64,000 nt of DNA, from contig JBCNJP010000003.1 in NCBI GenBank assembly GCA_039602395.1, forward strand, positions 18,611,237 through 18,675,236, given 5' to 3'. The stretch comes from Deinandra increscens subsp. villosa. Taxonomy: Eukaryota > Streptophyta > Magnoliopsida > Asterales > Asteraceae. The position numbers and the translations under genes are program-made. Positions 23,951 through 36,200 of the stretch are shown piece after piece (within the stretch, counting starts at the first letter, position 1; every line of letters begins with the position of its first letter). A model generated the notes under the pieces. The model worked only from the letters and a program-made list of their open reading frames with translations, was not told the DNA's origin and searched no databases.

Positions 23951-24299
23951 TGTTAGAGAATAATCGGCTCGTCCTGTGAAGTATCTGAACAAGTCGAAAA
24001 TGCAGAAGGTGCTGCACACGAAGTGAGCCACGAAGTCATACTTCGTGACCCCACAAAATGGCACTTCGTGGGAGCTCCAGTTCGTGGATAGAATGTCAAG
24101 TATAAATAGAACATTGCTTTGTAATCTTCATAACTTTTGTGAGCTATGTGTGTGTTTTCTGAGTGTGTTTTCTCTGAATTGTTCTTAGTATTTCCAGATT
24201 GTAATTGTTCTTCTTTGATCAATAAAACAATCTTTTAATTACGTTCATGTATTCAGAATAGCTAGATCGAGTAGACGATCTATCGCTCTCGTGTTTTCA
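23951..24299 (+). repeat. 3' LTR of the gag-only Copia-like element
   Basis: It begins TGTTAGAG and ends GTGTTTTCA, directly before the GTTTC target duplication. It carries CACGAAGTG, CTTCGTGACC and AATAAAAC as the 5' copy does. Confidence 0.9.
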
Positions 24300-24373
24300 G
24301 TTTCTAGCTTTGAATAAGTCCTTGTAGACGTTAGTTGCTAGCCATGTTTCCTAGTCATATGGTAGTACCTAAT

Positions 24374-27300
24374 TATCACACCCCGGTCAACGGGTTGGAT
24401 GTGAGCAAGATGGAATCATAGTCGTGGGTACGAAGAATGACTTCTAATTTATTCAAACGTTATAAGAAAACAACATATCATTTATTGCAATGGAAAGAGT
24501 GGAGATAAGATAAAGTCTTTACATTTGAAATAAAAGTCTTAATTTAATACTGAAAACATAAGGTAGTTATTCAGGATAGGTCGGGACTATGACCCCGGAA
24601 TTACAGGTCTGATAGTTATAGTTAAGCCCCATTTGCATATCTTCGATTGAATGCTCAATTACCTGAGAAATCATGAGTTTAAAAGGTCAACATAAAGTTG
24701 GTTACGTTCATAGGTTTATGACTCTACAAGTAAATTGTAAAACAGTTTATGGCATACTTAAATATTACGTTGGTTTACCATTGTGGTTGTATGATCTCAC
24801 CTGAAACTTGGTTTCAAATACTGACGGTTTACCCACCCATGGTATCTCGCCCTAGAGATACCGAACGAAGCGGAATAACTGACATGTACCTCAAGAGAAA
24901 CCGCGGAGTCAGAAAATGGAGCGACCAATCAGGGTAGGGTTGTCAACCCAAATAGATCTATTCACTAGCTATCATTTCGTATAGAACAAATTGAAATCAA
25001 CTAATAGTAGGATTCGGTTGTACAAACGCTTATAACGATAATGTACCATAGTTTGGGCAGTAAGAGAACAAGTAGTCATACGTCTAACAGATAAGCCATA
25101 ATATTATGTAAAAAGATTTGTTTGTTCATGATTTCTCCCCCAAGAGTATAAAGCTGTTTATAAAGAAAAGAGACCGTGAAACTCACTTGATCAGTAGAAG
25201 TGATGAACTAAACCGGAGGATGTGCTAGCAAGTATCATCCTAAATATAATAATAAGACAATTGCATAAGGGTCTCAAATCATTTGAGTAACAATCGTTAC
25301 CCAAGTTATACCGGTCAAGTCTTGACGTATAATCGCGTTTGTATTCGTCTGAAAAACCCATTTGTTAGTATATATTTGTGTAAATAAATAAGTACGTTTA
25401 GATTTTTATTTATGTTAAACAAATATAAAAGAAAGGAAATAAAATGAAAACAATTCATTTAAAATAAATAAACCAAGTCTTGAACATTGTGTTAAATAAT
25501 AATGTTTATTATTATTTTTATTGTTCGATTGATTATTTATATAGTTTCTTGTTGAAATTTCCAATTGTGTCAAGTTATAATAATAACCATAGTTTATTGG
25601 AAAATTAGGTCATAATTATTGTTGGAAATAATTATGTTTAGTTGTTGGAATAATTTTACCTAATTATTACAAGTCGTAATGGTTTTTAAAACATAGCATA
25701 AGTTAGTAAAATAATAGTGACATTTTATTATTTATACATATGCAAAAATATAAGATTTTTAGTCATGATTTATAATTTTTATTCCATTTATTATAATTAA
25801 CTTAACTCCATTAGTTTTTTGCTGACGTGGCACTGATTAATAAAAGCCACGTGGATGCCACGTCAGCAAAAAACTAACGGAGTTAAGGAAACTTAACGGG
25901 GGTCCAATGAAATCCAACACCTTAATAATTGGGATTAATGTAGGCCAATTTTAAAATTGGGATTAATATTGGCCAATTGGTAATAACTTGGATTATTAAA
26001 ATCCAATTTTCCTATAAATAATTATATGTTGAAATAATAATTATTTAATGTTTGTAACGTCGTAAAACGTTATGTTTATCGTTAAATCATTTGAAGATAA
26101 GTTTGTTTTGATAAATATAAGAAACGGTTAGTTTCGAGTCAAAACATTTAATAATCTAGAGAAAATAGAAATCATTTAATATTTAATAAACTAAAATATT
26201 TGTTTTCTTCTTTTAGAAATCGTAATCATCGTTTTGAAAACAAAATAAGGTTTTTGATGATACTCGGGCTTAAAAACATCTAGTGTAGATTCTTAAAATC
26301 ATTTTGGAAATACAAGACATGAGGTTTGGTTATATTCCAAATGTTTACGTTTTCGCGTATATCGTCGTATCGGTCCCGGTTTTCTTACTACGCAACTTCT
26401 TTTTGTTTCGATTACTTTGATTCATCAAAATATTAGAAAAGGGTCATAAAAGTATTCAAAATCAATGTATGGTCTTGTTTATATTTTTATAAGATTATTT
26501 TTGTAAAGACATATACATTTAACTTATAAAAAGTCCATGTCTTGGAATGTAACTTTTATAGAAAATTCAAATGTTTGTAAACATGTCTTTTATGGTTAAA
26601 AATCTATAATAAAGTCCAAGTAATTTTGTCACAATAATTATTTGACATAAATGTCATTTTTACCATATTTAGCCAAAAATATATATCCAGTTTTGGTCTT
26701 GCATGATTTCACTAACACATTTATGTGTTAGGTTTTTAAATGTCATATTTTCCATAATAAGTAAGTTTTACCTATATAAGTAAGTAACATGTTATATTTT
26801 ATGAAATAATTCATGACATAATTATATAAGTAAATTATACTTAGTTACATGCCTTATATTTATTTCCATGGTTAACCATTTTAACAAGTTATGATTCCTA
26901 TTAAGTCTATAACAATATTATTACTAGTAATGTGACATGTAATGTCCAAAATATAAGTCACTAGCAACAATATATTATCCATGTTTAAATATACTAACAC
27001 AAATGTGTTAGGACCAAAAATAAACATAATCAAGTATAAATTATAGGTTAACACCCATGATTAATTTATATCATTTTACTTAGCCATTTATATCATATCT
27101 TAGATTTTAAATAAAATCTACTAACATTTATGTGTTAGGACAAATTAGATGGTGATTTTTGTAGGTAGATGGAACAAGAAACATGACCCATTTCATGAGT
27201 TCTAAGACATAGTCTTTAGGGATTTTTCTTGATCATCAAAGATAAACTAACAACATAAGATGAAGATCAAAGTGTACATCAATACTTCCTCGTGTTTTCT

Positions 27301-27632
27301 TGTTGCATTTCACCCATATTTTTGGTAGTTTTAAGTCTCAAAGACACCAAGAATATGTTTAGATCAAAGAAAAAGAAACGGAAAGATTGTTAGTTGTTTT
27401 GATGAAAGAAAAGTGTAGAAAATGGAGATTGTTGTCAAGACTTTGGGGGTTTCATTTGGGTGTTAGTATATGTAGAAAATGTAGAAAAGAATGGGTTTAG
27501 AAGACTCACAAAGGGTGTGAGTGGAACCGAGAAGGGAGGAGAGGGGCCGGCGGTTTGGTGGTGGCTCGGTGGTGGTTCGGCGGGGCTTGATGTTAGTCCA
27601 ATATGTCGTCGTTATAATTATTAATTTGTCAC
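24374..27632 (-). repeat. Probable long gypsy-type LTR in minus orientation, ends uncertain
   Basis: The left edge TATCACACCCCGG is the reverse complement of a GGGGTGTGAYA end like that of the solo LTR at 12046-16686. TTTGTCAC near 27625-27632 could be the complement of a GTGACAAA start. No target duplication is visible, and there is no coding domain. It is AT-rich, contains the foldback at 25801-25887 and several short runs of ATGTGTTAG words. The frame at 27521-27793 has no recognisable domain. Confidence 0.4.
25801..25887. repeat. 87-bp foldback with 32-bp arms
   Basis: Arms at 25801-25832 and 25856-25887 are complementary at 31 of 32 positions, around a 23-bp loop. Each arm contains the ACGT core (TGACGTGGC and GCCACGTCA), an ABRE/bZIP-like sequence. 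It could be a tiny MITE. Confidence 0.85.
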
Positions 27633-27641
27633 TTTTATTTA

Positions 27642-28691
27642 TGATAGCGGTTGGATTGCATTGCATTTACACGGGTTTTGTGTTTGAGTTACTAGGGGCT
27701 AAATATATGAAATCTGAGCTTTTAAGAGAGAAGCTGAAGCTGATCGGTGCAGAGTTCGAGAAAGTTCGTGAACCGGGAATGATAAAGACTTAGAAGAAAA
27801 TTGAAGAAGTTCCTGAGATTTAAATCAGGGCGGTACGCCCAGAAGAGAAGAATACAGGGCGGTACGCCCTAAACATTAGGGGCGCAGCCGGAAGAATTGA
27901 TCCGGGCGGTACGCCCAGGATTGCATAACCTGGGGCGGTACGCCCCAAATTGGCCGACAGAAGAAAAATTAGGGTTTAGTATTTAAACTTGTTCTTTAAG
28001 TTTTTATTGAATCATCTATTGTTCCAGACGACCAGAGGCTAGGATTTTGCGAATTTCACTTGTTCTTTGGAGTTTTTGTGAGCAATTAATCATTCGGTAC
28101 ATTCTTTTAATGCAATCTTTAACTTTAATCATGTTTGTTTCATTAGCCATGTCCGGCTAATCCACCACTAACCGCTTTTGGTGATTGGTTGGTGGATTCG
28201 TTCTATGACTAACCTATTATTAAACTAGTTACCCGCATGCTAAACTGTTTAACCTAACTAGTAATCTAGGGTTTTAGTGGTCCCCTGTTTATCGATCCAG
28301 CACTTTCTTGCGGCAGGACTAATCAGCCCATTAGGAATTTAGGTTATTAGGTCAGGGAGGCAATTGGGGGGCATGTCTATGTGTCGCTAGGAAGTAATTA
28401 GGTTTGTTTAGATCGGTAGCCAACCAGGATCCAGAAGTGGTTAGATTTGTCTCATTTGATAGTTCAATCAATTTTTAGGATAAAGTTAGTTATTTGGTAG
28501 TTAATTCACCTCAATCAAATCAAAACAGCTAAGTGGCAACCCTAGGTAATTTTAGGTTAATTAGTCAATTTAGTTAAGTACTTAGTCAATTAGTTAAGAT
28601 CCACATATTCCCTAGGTTCGATAACCCTTGCTTCACTACTACATAATCAATCTAAGTTGGGGATTTGAAACGGCCTGACAAACCGTTATCA
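27642..28691 (+). repeat. Athila-type LTR with four GGGCGGTACGCCC dyads
   Basis: It runs from TGATAGCGGTTGG to ACCGTTATCA, immediately before an Athila-type primer-binding site. The start is inferred from similarity to the start of the LTR of the Athila element at 37329-50409 (TGACGGTTGCACC on its own strand). The dyad GGGCGGTACGCCC lies at 27828-27840, 27857-27869, 27904-27916 and 27933-27945. No partner 3' LTR is visible before the assembly gap. Confidence 0.6.
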
Positions 28692-28712
28692 AATTGGCGC
28701 CGCTGCCGGGGA
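28653..28712 (+). other. LTR end plus primer-binding site, first copy
   Basis: The last bases of the LTR are followed by TGGCGCCGCTGCCGGGGA (28695-28712), the primer-binding site usual in Athila/Tat elements. The same 60-bp segment returns at 29897-29956 with a C/T change in the primer site. Confidence 0.85.
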
Positions 28713-29542
28713 GGCTTTTTAGCCGACCACACCCCCAGGGGGTTACTGATTTACAGCTTACAGCTTTTTGGGATGCGATTGGGTCGGTCCCTTATTTGGA
28801 TAGTGTGGTGGAGTCTCAGATTCGGGATCCGGTGATTAGGTATATTCATAGGATAGTTGCGTGTACCATTCTCGGTCGTCGTTCTGGCGTCGAGAAGGTC
28901 ACGAAGCTAGATTTAGCAGTGCTGCGATCGATCGTTGAGGGCCATGACCTTAACATTGCTGGTGTTTTGATTTCATCGTTTGCGAGGAGGAGGACGTCGG
29001 GGAAGGGCGTCCATCTGAGTATGGGGCCCTATGTGACTAGGTTGGCCAGGAGATTGGGTGTTTTTGAGCCGGGTAGGTATTTGGAGACTCACTTGACGAT
29101 TGGGGCTGAGACTTCTCATTACGAGTTAGGTGATATGCGGCTGGCGTCGATGGTTACTATGACTGATCCCCCGCAGTGGGAGGCCGTTAGAGGTGTGATT
29201 GTTCAGGGAGATGAGGCTGCTAGGGCCGCGAGGCGGCATAGGATATTACATCAGGTGGAGAGGCCGTTGAGGCAGAGACCGGAGAGGCCGCCGAGGGCCG
29301 ATCAGGTCACGTTGGATATGGTTCAGGAGACGGTACTGGATTATGTGGATGTGAGATTTGAGAGGATAGAGCGGGCGATGCGCTGTATGATGACCCATCA
29401 GGGTATGGCTATCCCTGATTTCTTTCAGGAGCCCGAGGGTGATGCTGGTGGAGATGAGGGTGGTGATCCAGATGCTGGTCCTAGTGGAGATGCTGGAGAT
29501 GCTGGAGATACTGGAGATGCTGGAGATGATGAGGAGGTGTAG
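28713..29542 (+). pseudogene. 5'-truncated Athila 3' ORF (env-position) fragment
   Basis: An open frame of about 275 codons runs from the primer-binding site to TAG at 29540. It has no ATG near its beginning: the frame simply continues upstream through the primer site, and a TTG there is not a credible start. The segment CTILGRRSGVEKVTKLDL and the following 60 residues align with the middle of the Athila 3' ORF at 39993-41708 (around IPRRGDKGEIRFPEV), so the family is clear. The C-terminus is acidic with repeated GDAGD. Function of this ORF family is unknown. The uninterrupted frame suggests recent origin or recent capture. Confidence 0.65.
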
Positions 29543-29896
29543 GTGTTGATCATGCTGACTTCACTACCATTGCCGATCGGTTTTGTTTCTCTTGACCCTT
29601 GTACTTTTTGGTTATTTTGTTTTTACTAGATCATGGTCTGTATGATATTATACTATATGATAACTGGGGGTACTGTACGGGGTAACCGGTTGGGTGGTTG
29701 TGATTTTATTTTTGATGTATATATAGTTGGTATGATGTGTTTATTTCTTGGTAGCACCATGATTGAGATGTGACATTCCATACATTACTTCTTCCATCCG
29801 ATTTCTGGAATTCACGATCTACGCGAGAGGGTGTTGGACGACTTCTGAGGAGCTTTTCGCGATGTTATCAGGGGAGTGTGTTCCAACTTTTGCTTT
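29543..29896. other. Non-coding stretch after the Athila ORF fragment
   Basis: No frame or repeat recognised. It is T- and G-rich and separates the ORF fragment from the second primer-site module. Confidence 0.5.
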
Positions 29897-29956
29897 TAAG
29901 TTGGGGATTTGAAACGGCCTGACAAACCGTTATCAAATTGGCGCCGTTGCCGGGGA
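29897..29956 (+). other. LTR end plus primer-binding site, second copy
   Basis: It repeats the 60 bp at 28653-28712, with TGGCGCCGTTGCCGGGGA at 29939-29956. The sequence before it is not LTR-like, so only the last 40 or so bases of the LTR are present. A T-rich leader of Athila type follows up to the gap. Confidence 0.85.
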
Positions 29957-30029
29957 ATTAGTGCGCTTTTTGATTAGTTGATTTTTGCTTAATTTGCATT
30001 TTTATTTAATTTTTTCAAAAAATTCAAAA

Positions 30030-30529
30030 NNNNNNNNNNNNNNNNNNNNNNNNNNNNNNNNNNNNNNNNNNNNNNNNNNNNNNNNNNNNNNNNNNNNNNN
30101 NNNNNNNNNNNNNNNNNNNNNNNNNNNNNNNNNNNNNNNNNNNNNNNNNNNNNNNNNNNNNNNNNNNNNNNNNNNNNNNNNNNNNNNNNNNNNNNNNNNN
30201 NNNNNNNNNNNNNNNNNNNNNNNNNNNNNNNNNNNNNNNNNNNNNNNNNNNNNNNNNNNNNNNNNNNNNNNNNNNNNNNNNNNNNNNNNNNNNNNNNNNN
30301 NNNNNNNNNNNNNNNNNNNNNNNNNNNNNNNNNNNNNNNNNNNNNNNNNNNNNNNNNNNNNNNNNNNNNNNNNNNNNNNNNNNNNNNNNNNNNNNNNNNN
30401 NNNNNNNNNNNNNNNNNNNNNNNNNNNNNNNNNNNNNNNNNNNNNNNNNNNNNNNNNNNNNNNNNNNNNNNNNNNNNNNNNNNNNNNNNNNNNNNNNNNN
30501 NNNNNNNNNNNNNNNNNNNNNNNNNNNNN
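30030..30529. other. Assembly gap of 500 N
   Basis: Exactly 500 undetermined bases, the same length as the gap at 62582. This suggests a fixed placeholder of unknown true size. Confidence 0.98.
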
Positions 30530-32776
30530 GAAGATGAGGAAAATCCTGATAATAATGTCAATGAAGATAACAACAAAGAAGAAGCTGCAACCAAAGCCTT
30601 GGAAACGATGAAAGAGGATGAATATGTTGCAATAAAAAAAGAAACATAATTATTTGATCACGCAACAACAATTCATGAACCTGAGATTACTGAAGCAGTA
30701 TAAAATGATTTCTCAGAGGGACATGAGCTTCAAAATGATGATGAATTAAATGAATACAGTCCCTATTCATCATTAAAAATCAAAATGTCAGTGGGTACGT
30801 TTACCCAACAAATCATTGACTACTATATTACACCAAAGGAAAAGAATACACAAGCTGAAGAAACTGTAAGTTTTCACGCAACCTATAAAATAATTCAGGC
30901 AAGTTATTTATTATGTTATTAAATCTTATCATGCAAGTCATATATGAAATAACGCATGTGCTTATAAAAATAATGCAAAACCTCTTAATATGTTTCAAGG
31001 ACTGGATGAGTTCAATGAATCAACACATGGACGTGTTTGACAAGGTTGTGGCTGACATTGCAAACTTGGTTGAAGAAGGGAGGATAAAACACGATGAAAG
31101 TTATGCATACATAGAAAAGTGTGCAGAGTGGAAGAATAAGCTGAAAAATCTAACACTCCCTGAAGAAGGTACATCTGAACCTAAAAATTTGAAGATAATA
31201 GAAGTATCCTAGCAGAAGAAGAAAATCAAGTTGTTGAACAAGAAAATAAACAATATGAAGATAATGTTCAATTTGGAGATAAATGTATAAAAAAAGTTTC
31301 AATAATAACACAATTTTTAATCATAATAAAGCAAAAGTTTTTAAAATACCATAGTTTTATACACCAACAGATTGTTAACATCAATGGAGCTGAAGAAAAT
31401 GAAGATAATGTTGAAGTTCAGTATGAAGGTACTAAAAAAATACTTCAATAATAATGCAAATTCATGAATAAATTACTTCAATAATAATGTAAAAGAAATT
31501 CATTTTCAATGAAAGTATAGGAGGAAAGAGAGATGATGCTCAAAAAGAAACATTTGAAGTCATGGAGACGGTAGATGTTACCAGAATAGAAGAGCAGATA
31601 CTAACAACTGAAACAACTGAAACAATCAAAGGTAATTCCATTTTCAATATTCATATTTCAAAATTCCATTATAATTTCATTTTTAAAATAATGAAGAAGG
31701 CAGCAAAGTTTCAATTAAAGATGTCAATGATAACATCGTGAAGATAGAAACTGGGCCTGGCAAAACAGGCAGGTTGACGGGTCAGAATGGGTTTGGGTTA
31801 GAACGGGTTGTGTACGATTGCTTGTGTACGAATCACTCTACAATACACATATGTATAAAGCTACCTTGGAAAGCTTTCATCCTGGAGTATACGTACACAC
31901 AAATGCACTGGACGCATATATTGAAATTTTAAATGATGAAAAACAAAGCAGAGACCCAACAAATCCAATGAGGTTGTTTTGCACATCCACAATGCTGGTA
32001 TGTAAAACAATGCAACGTATATATCTAAATTCATGCAAATATCTACTTAATGACTAAATTCATTTTCATGCAGCCTGATAATGACTACACTAATGCTTTT
32101 AGTGATGATGAACGACTGCTGATCTTTACTGACAACTTAAAAAGTCACTTGGAACGATTGGGAATTGTTTCCCAGCGTCAAGTGGATCTCTTCTTTGTGC
32201 CCATATTAATGAAGGAACATTTCTACGTTGTCTGTTTCGACCTCGGGACTGGAGTCATAAACTTGTTAGACAACATGGCAAACCCTGGAATTGTCAAGAA
32301 AAGATATGGGATGACACCTCACATGCTGGTAAATAAAAATCACTACTCTTTACTTACTATGACGCACTGTTTCCTTAAAATCACGCATTGTGTAATAAAA
32401 AATAATTAATTAAATGCTATAACGAAATGCAGCTTAAATGCTTCCACGACTACCTGGAGAAAAAAAACACCTTCATCATTAAATGTTTGAGCATGAAGAT
32501 ATCAACAGAGTTAAGATGCCATGGAGAACACTAAAAAACTTTGTTGATTGTGGCATCTTCAGTATACGACATATGGAAACTTTCATGGGTGGCATAAAAT
32601 GGGATTGTAACCTTGGTAAGGATTCAGATAAGCTATAACAGCAGAGCAAAAAACTTATTGAGCTGAGGAACCCATATATTGCAAAAATAATTCTCTCCGA
32701 CACTAATCTAAAAAATGGCAGATGTCATTCTGAAAGCAAAGAGATTTCGGAGAAATTTCAGAGCGGATATAGATGA
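30530..32776 (+). pseudogene. Ulp1-type (C48 peptidase) gene, partial and broken
   Basis: Readable exons are about 31818-31997 (FHPGVYVHTNALDAYIEILN), 32074-32328 and 32433 to about 32776. They are joined by plausible GT/AG sites (CTG/GTATGT, ATGCAG/CCTG, CTG/GTAAAT, ATGCAG/CTTA). Exon 2 has EHFYVVCFDLGTGVINLLDN, with the catalytic-His region and following Asp/Asn. Exon 3 has FVDCGIFSIRHME, with the catalytic Cys in the DCG motif. Family members remove SUMO-like modifiers, and plant genomes hold many copies carried by Mutator-like elements. The part before 31700 encodes Glu/Asp/Asn-rich linker pieces only. A frame break near 32485 and a stop near 32636 indicate decay, and the 5' end is lost in the gap. 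A Copia element was inserted just downstream. Confidence 0.6.
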
Positions 32777-32843
32777 ACATGATACAATAAATGGTACAAT
32801 AGATGTAATCAACAAAAGAGTAAAAATTACAATGGGATAACTC

Positions 32844-33195
32844 TGTTAAATTACAACACCAATCCTTCATGCATGGAATAATTTGGATGCTTCATTGACC
32901 CACGTGGTTTGAGATTGAAGAATCTTGAGTTATTTACTTAATTATTTATTTATTTTTTATTTATTTTTAATTAAGTAGACTTGGTATTTGGTTGTTAGAG
33001 TAAGTGGGGCTTGTTCCTACTTTTTCTCCGTTTTTTATTGTTACGTTGAACCCATTTCCTATATGTAGCAATTACATCTTTGATTGAATAATATCAGAAA
33101 ACGCTTCGGCAAAGAGTGTGATCAATTATAATTATGCAAATCCTTGTTCCTCATTGATAAAGTGTGCTTTGATTTATACCATTTTCAGTTCAACA
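32844..33195 (+). repeat. 5' LTR of the Copia element
   Basis: TGTTAAATTACAACACC to CAGTTCAACA, 352 bp, matching the divided 3' LTR. It is followed by TT and the primer-binding site TGGTATCAGAGCC (33198-33210). Confidence 0.9.
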
Positions 33196-33238
33196 TTTGG
33201 TATCAGAGCCACTCTCCATATTGTCTAATCTTTAACTC

Positions 33239-36200
33239 ATAGGCGGTGTCAAGAAACTCAACAACAAGAACTACAATTCATGGTCAACGTGTATTAGTTC
33301 TTATCTCCAGGGACAAGATCTGTGGGATATTGTGAATGGTGTTGAGACAGTACAACCGACAAACGAAGATCAACATGGAGTCTTACGAAAATGGAAGATC
33401 AAGGCAGAAAAGGCTATGTTCATTCTAAAGACAACAATAGAGGAAGAATTGCTTGATCACTTAAAGGATGCGGCTAACCCTAAGGAGGCATGGGATGCTT
33501 TGGCCGAGTTGTTCACCAAAAAGAATGATGCCAAGTTACAGCTCCTCGAGAATGAATTACTCTCAATAGCTCAGAAGGAATTGACTATCCCCCAATATTT
33601 TCATAAGGTAAAAACCTTGCGTCATGAAATCGGGGAATTAGACAAGCAGACACAGATTGGTGAGCAAAGAATGAAGCGGATTATAATCCACGGCTTGAAA
33701 CCCGAATTCCGAAGCTTTGTTACAGTCGTGCAAGGATGGCCAGTACAACCATCTCGCAGTGAGTTCGAAAACCTGCTAGCGAGCCAAGAGGCCTTGACAA
33801 AGCAGATGGGCGATCTTAGTGTTGGTTCTTCAGCGAAACAAGAAGTTGAGGCTTTATACGCTGAAAGAAGTAAGGGGAGATCACGGCATAACCCAAACCA
33901 TAACTTCTCTCGAAGCAATGATAAAAGCACTAGTCATGATCAATCCGAGAAGAAGGGTCGGGAATCTGAACAAAAAGAACAGTCTGGTGATCGAAAGCAA
34001 AAGCAACCAGGAAAAAGTTCCCATACATGTGTTATAATTATGGTCGAAAGGGACATGTTGCACGAAATTGTCGATCGAAATCAGTCGATGAAGGTAATGC
34101 AGCAACAACTGAAACAGAAGAGGCTTGGGATGTTGAAGCCCATGTTGCGCAGGAAGAAGATGTGATGGCGTTTACCGCAACTACCGAGAGAAGACACAAT
34201 ACACTTGAAGAATGGATTGTTGATTCCGGATGCTCAAATCACATGACCGGTGATAAGGACCGGTTACAAAATCCAACCAAATACGGTGGTAGTCTCGTGG
34301 TTGTTATAGCTAGTATAACTCAAGATATTCTATTGCCCATATTGGCGATGTGCTATTTCCATAAGGTAATCCCAAAAAATTCTAAACCAGATTTAGTCCT
34401 CAAAGATGCTTATCATGTACTAAGGTTAAAGAAGAATATTCTCTCTGTTTCACAACTAACTTCATCACATCACTATGTGTTGTTTGGACCTAAATATGTG
34501 AAAATTTACAAACACTTTGAGACGTCATCAAAAGCGATCCTAGAAGGACACAAACATGAAGTCATGTACTTATTATCTGCCGAATTAGCCTATGTGGAGA
34601 AAACCAAGCAGAACCAAAATGTCGGCTTGTGGCATTTACGGTTAGGGCATGTCAGGATATGATAAACTCGGGTTGATGATGGACAAGGGCTATGTTGATG
34701 GCTTACCACAGCTGGAAGTAAACAAAGATTTGGTGTGTTCAGGCTGCCAATATGGCAAGGCAAGTCAGCAGCCTTTTTCCTCTTCCGAGTACCGGTCAGA
34801 TTACCCTCTTGCTCTTGTTCACTCTGACGTGTTTGGACCTGTCAAACAACCATCAATCCGAGGTATGAAATATATGGTTACATTTATTGACGATTACTCA
34901 CAGTACATTTGGATTTACTTTATGAAGGAAAAGTCTGAAGTGTTAGAAAAATTCAAGGAGTTTGAGGCAGTAGCTATAAATGATGCGGGTCACAAAATTC
35001 GGTGTTTGAGATCTGACAACGGTGGAGAATACATGTCTCACGAGTTCGATCAATACTTGCAGTAACAACGTATCAAGCGTCAATTGACATGCTCGAACAC
35101 ACCCCAAAAAAATGGTGTGTCCGAGCGCAAGAATCGTCACTTAAGTGAAGTAACTAGAAGCATGGTACACGATAAGAACGTGCCAGGTCGGTTTTGGGCA
35201 GAGGCAATGCAAACTACCACATACATCGTTAATAGACTCCCTCAGCAAGGTCTTGAATACCAATCACCTTTTCAGAGACTCACAAATACTTAGCCGAATG
35301 TAAGTTACTTTCGTGTTTCCGGATGTGCTTGCTATGTATTTGTACTCGGTCATATTCGCCACAAAATGGAGAAGAAGGTCATTCGTTGTATTTTTCTAGG
35401 GTACGATGCCAAACGAAAAGGATGGTGATGTTGTGAACTGGATACCAGAAAGGTGCATGTGTCGAGGAACGTGGTTTTTGACGAGAATTCATCTTGGTGG
35501 TCAAGTGAAAAAGACGTATTGGCAGATACAAGTCAGTTAAAAGACGATCTAGCATCCTCACAAATCAAGTTTACACTTTCTAATGAAGAGGTCTCAATTG
35601 ATCAAATTGAAGAGGGCATTATAGAAGAACCTAATCTGAGACGGTCACATCGGGTAAGAAAGCAAAACCCAAAATATGCTCATGTTGCAACTGTAGAAGA
35701 TTGTCTACATGCACCGTAAACATTTGAAGAAGCACGTTCCAGAGATGGATGGATGAAGGCAATGAGGGAAGAAATGGAAGCTTTACTTCAAAACGAAACT
35801 TGGGAGCTCGTACATAAACCCCATTACGTAAAGCCAATCTCGTGCAAATGGGTTTACAAGATAAAGCAACGAGTTGATGGGTCGATAGAAAGGTATAAAG
35901 CACGGCTCGTGGCTTGGGGGTTTTCACAACTGTAGGGGTTGGATTACGAAGACACTTTCAGCCCCGTGGCAAAGTTAACTACCATTCGAATGTTGTTGGC
36001 TATTACAACGTGCAAGAAATGGCAACTGTGGCAAATGGACGTGAACAATGTGTTCTTGTACACAGATCTTGATCACGTCATACACATGGAATAACCTATG
36101 GGGTTTGAGAGCTCCAATCATCGTGAATACGTCTGCAAATTCAAGAAAGCCATCTATGGCTTAAAACAGTCACGGAGAGCATGGTTCGGTAAGATAGCAG

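Larger units (their letters stand above)
18110..24299 (+). mobile_element. Gag-only Copia-like LTR element, 6.2 kb, TSD GTTTC
   Basis: LTRs are 18110-18434 and 23951-24299. The 3' copy starts TGTTAGAGAATAATCGG; the 5' copy has TATTAGAGCATAATCGG, so its TG has decayed. A perfect GTTTC duplication flanks the unit (18105-18109 and 24300-24304). A primer-binding site TGGTATCAGAGC follows the 5' LTR, and a purine tract GAGGAGGAG precedes the 3' LTR. The interior encodes gag-like protein with two zinc knuckles. I see no protease, integrase or reverse transcriptase, so it must depend on another element for movement. Confidence 0.9.

Noticed and set aside
27521..27793. 90-codon plus-strand frame as a small gene
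   Set aside because: It crosses the probable boundary between two LTRs and has no domain or codon bias.
28694..28712. Protein start at the TTG in front of the 282-codon frame
   Set aside because: The TTG lies inside the retroelement primer-binding site and is not a normal plant start codon. The frame is a truncated ORF fused to that site.
29985..30611. Long frames spanning the 500-N blocks (also at 62523-63338)
   Set aside because: They are open only because N cannot form a stop. Only the part at 63082-63338 has coding character.
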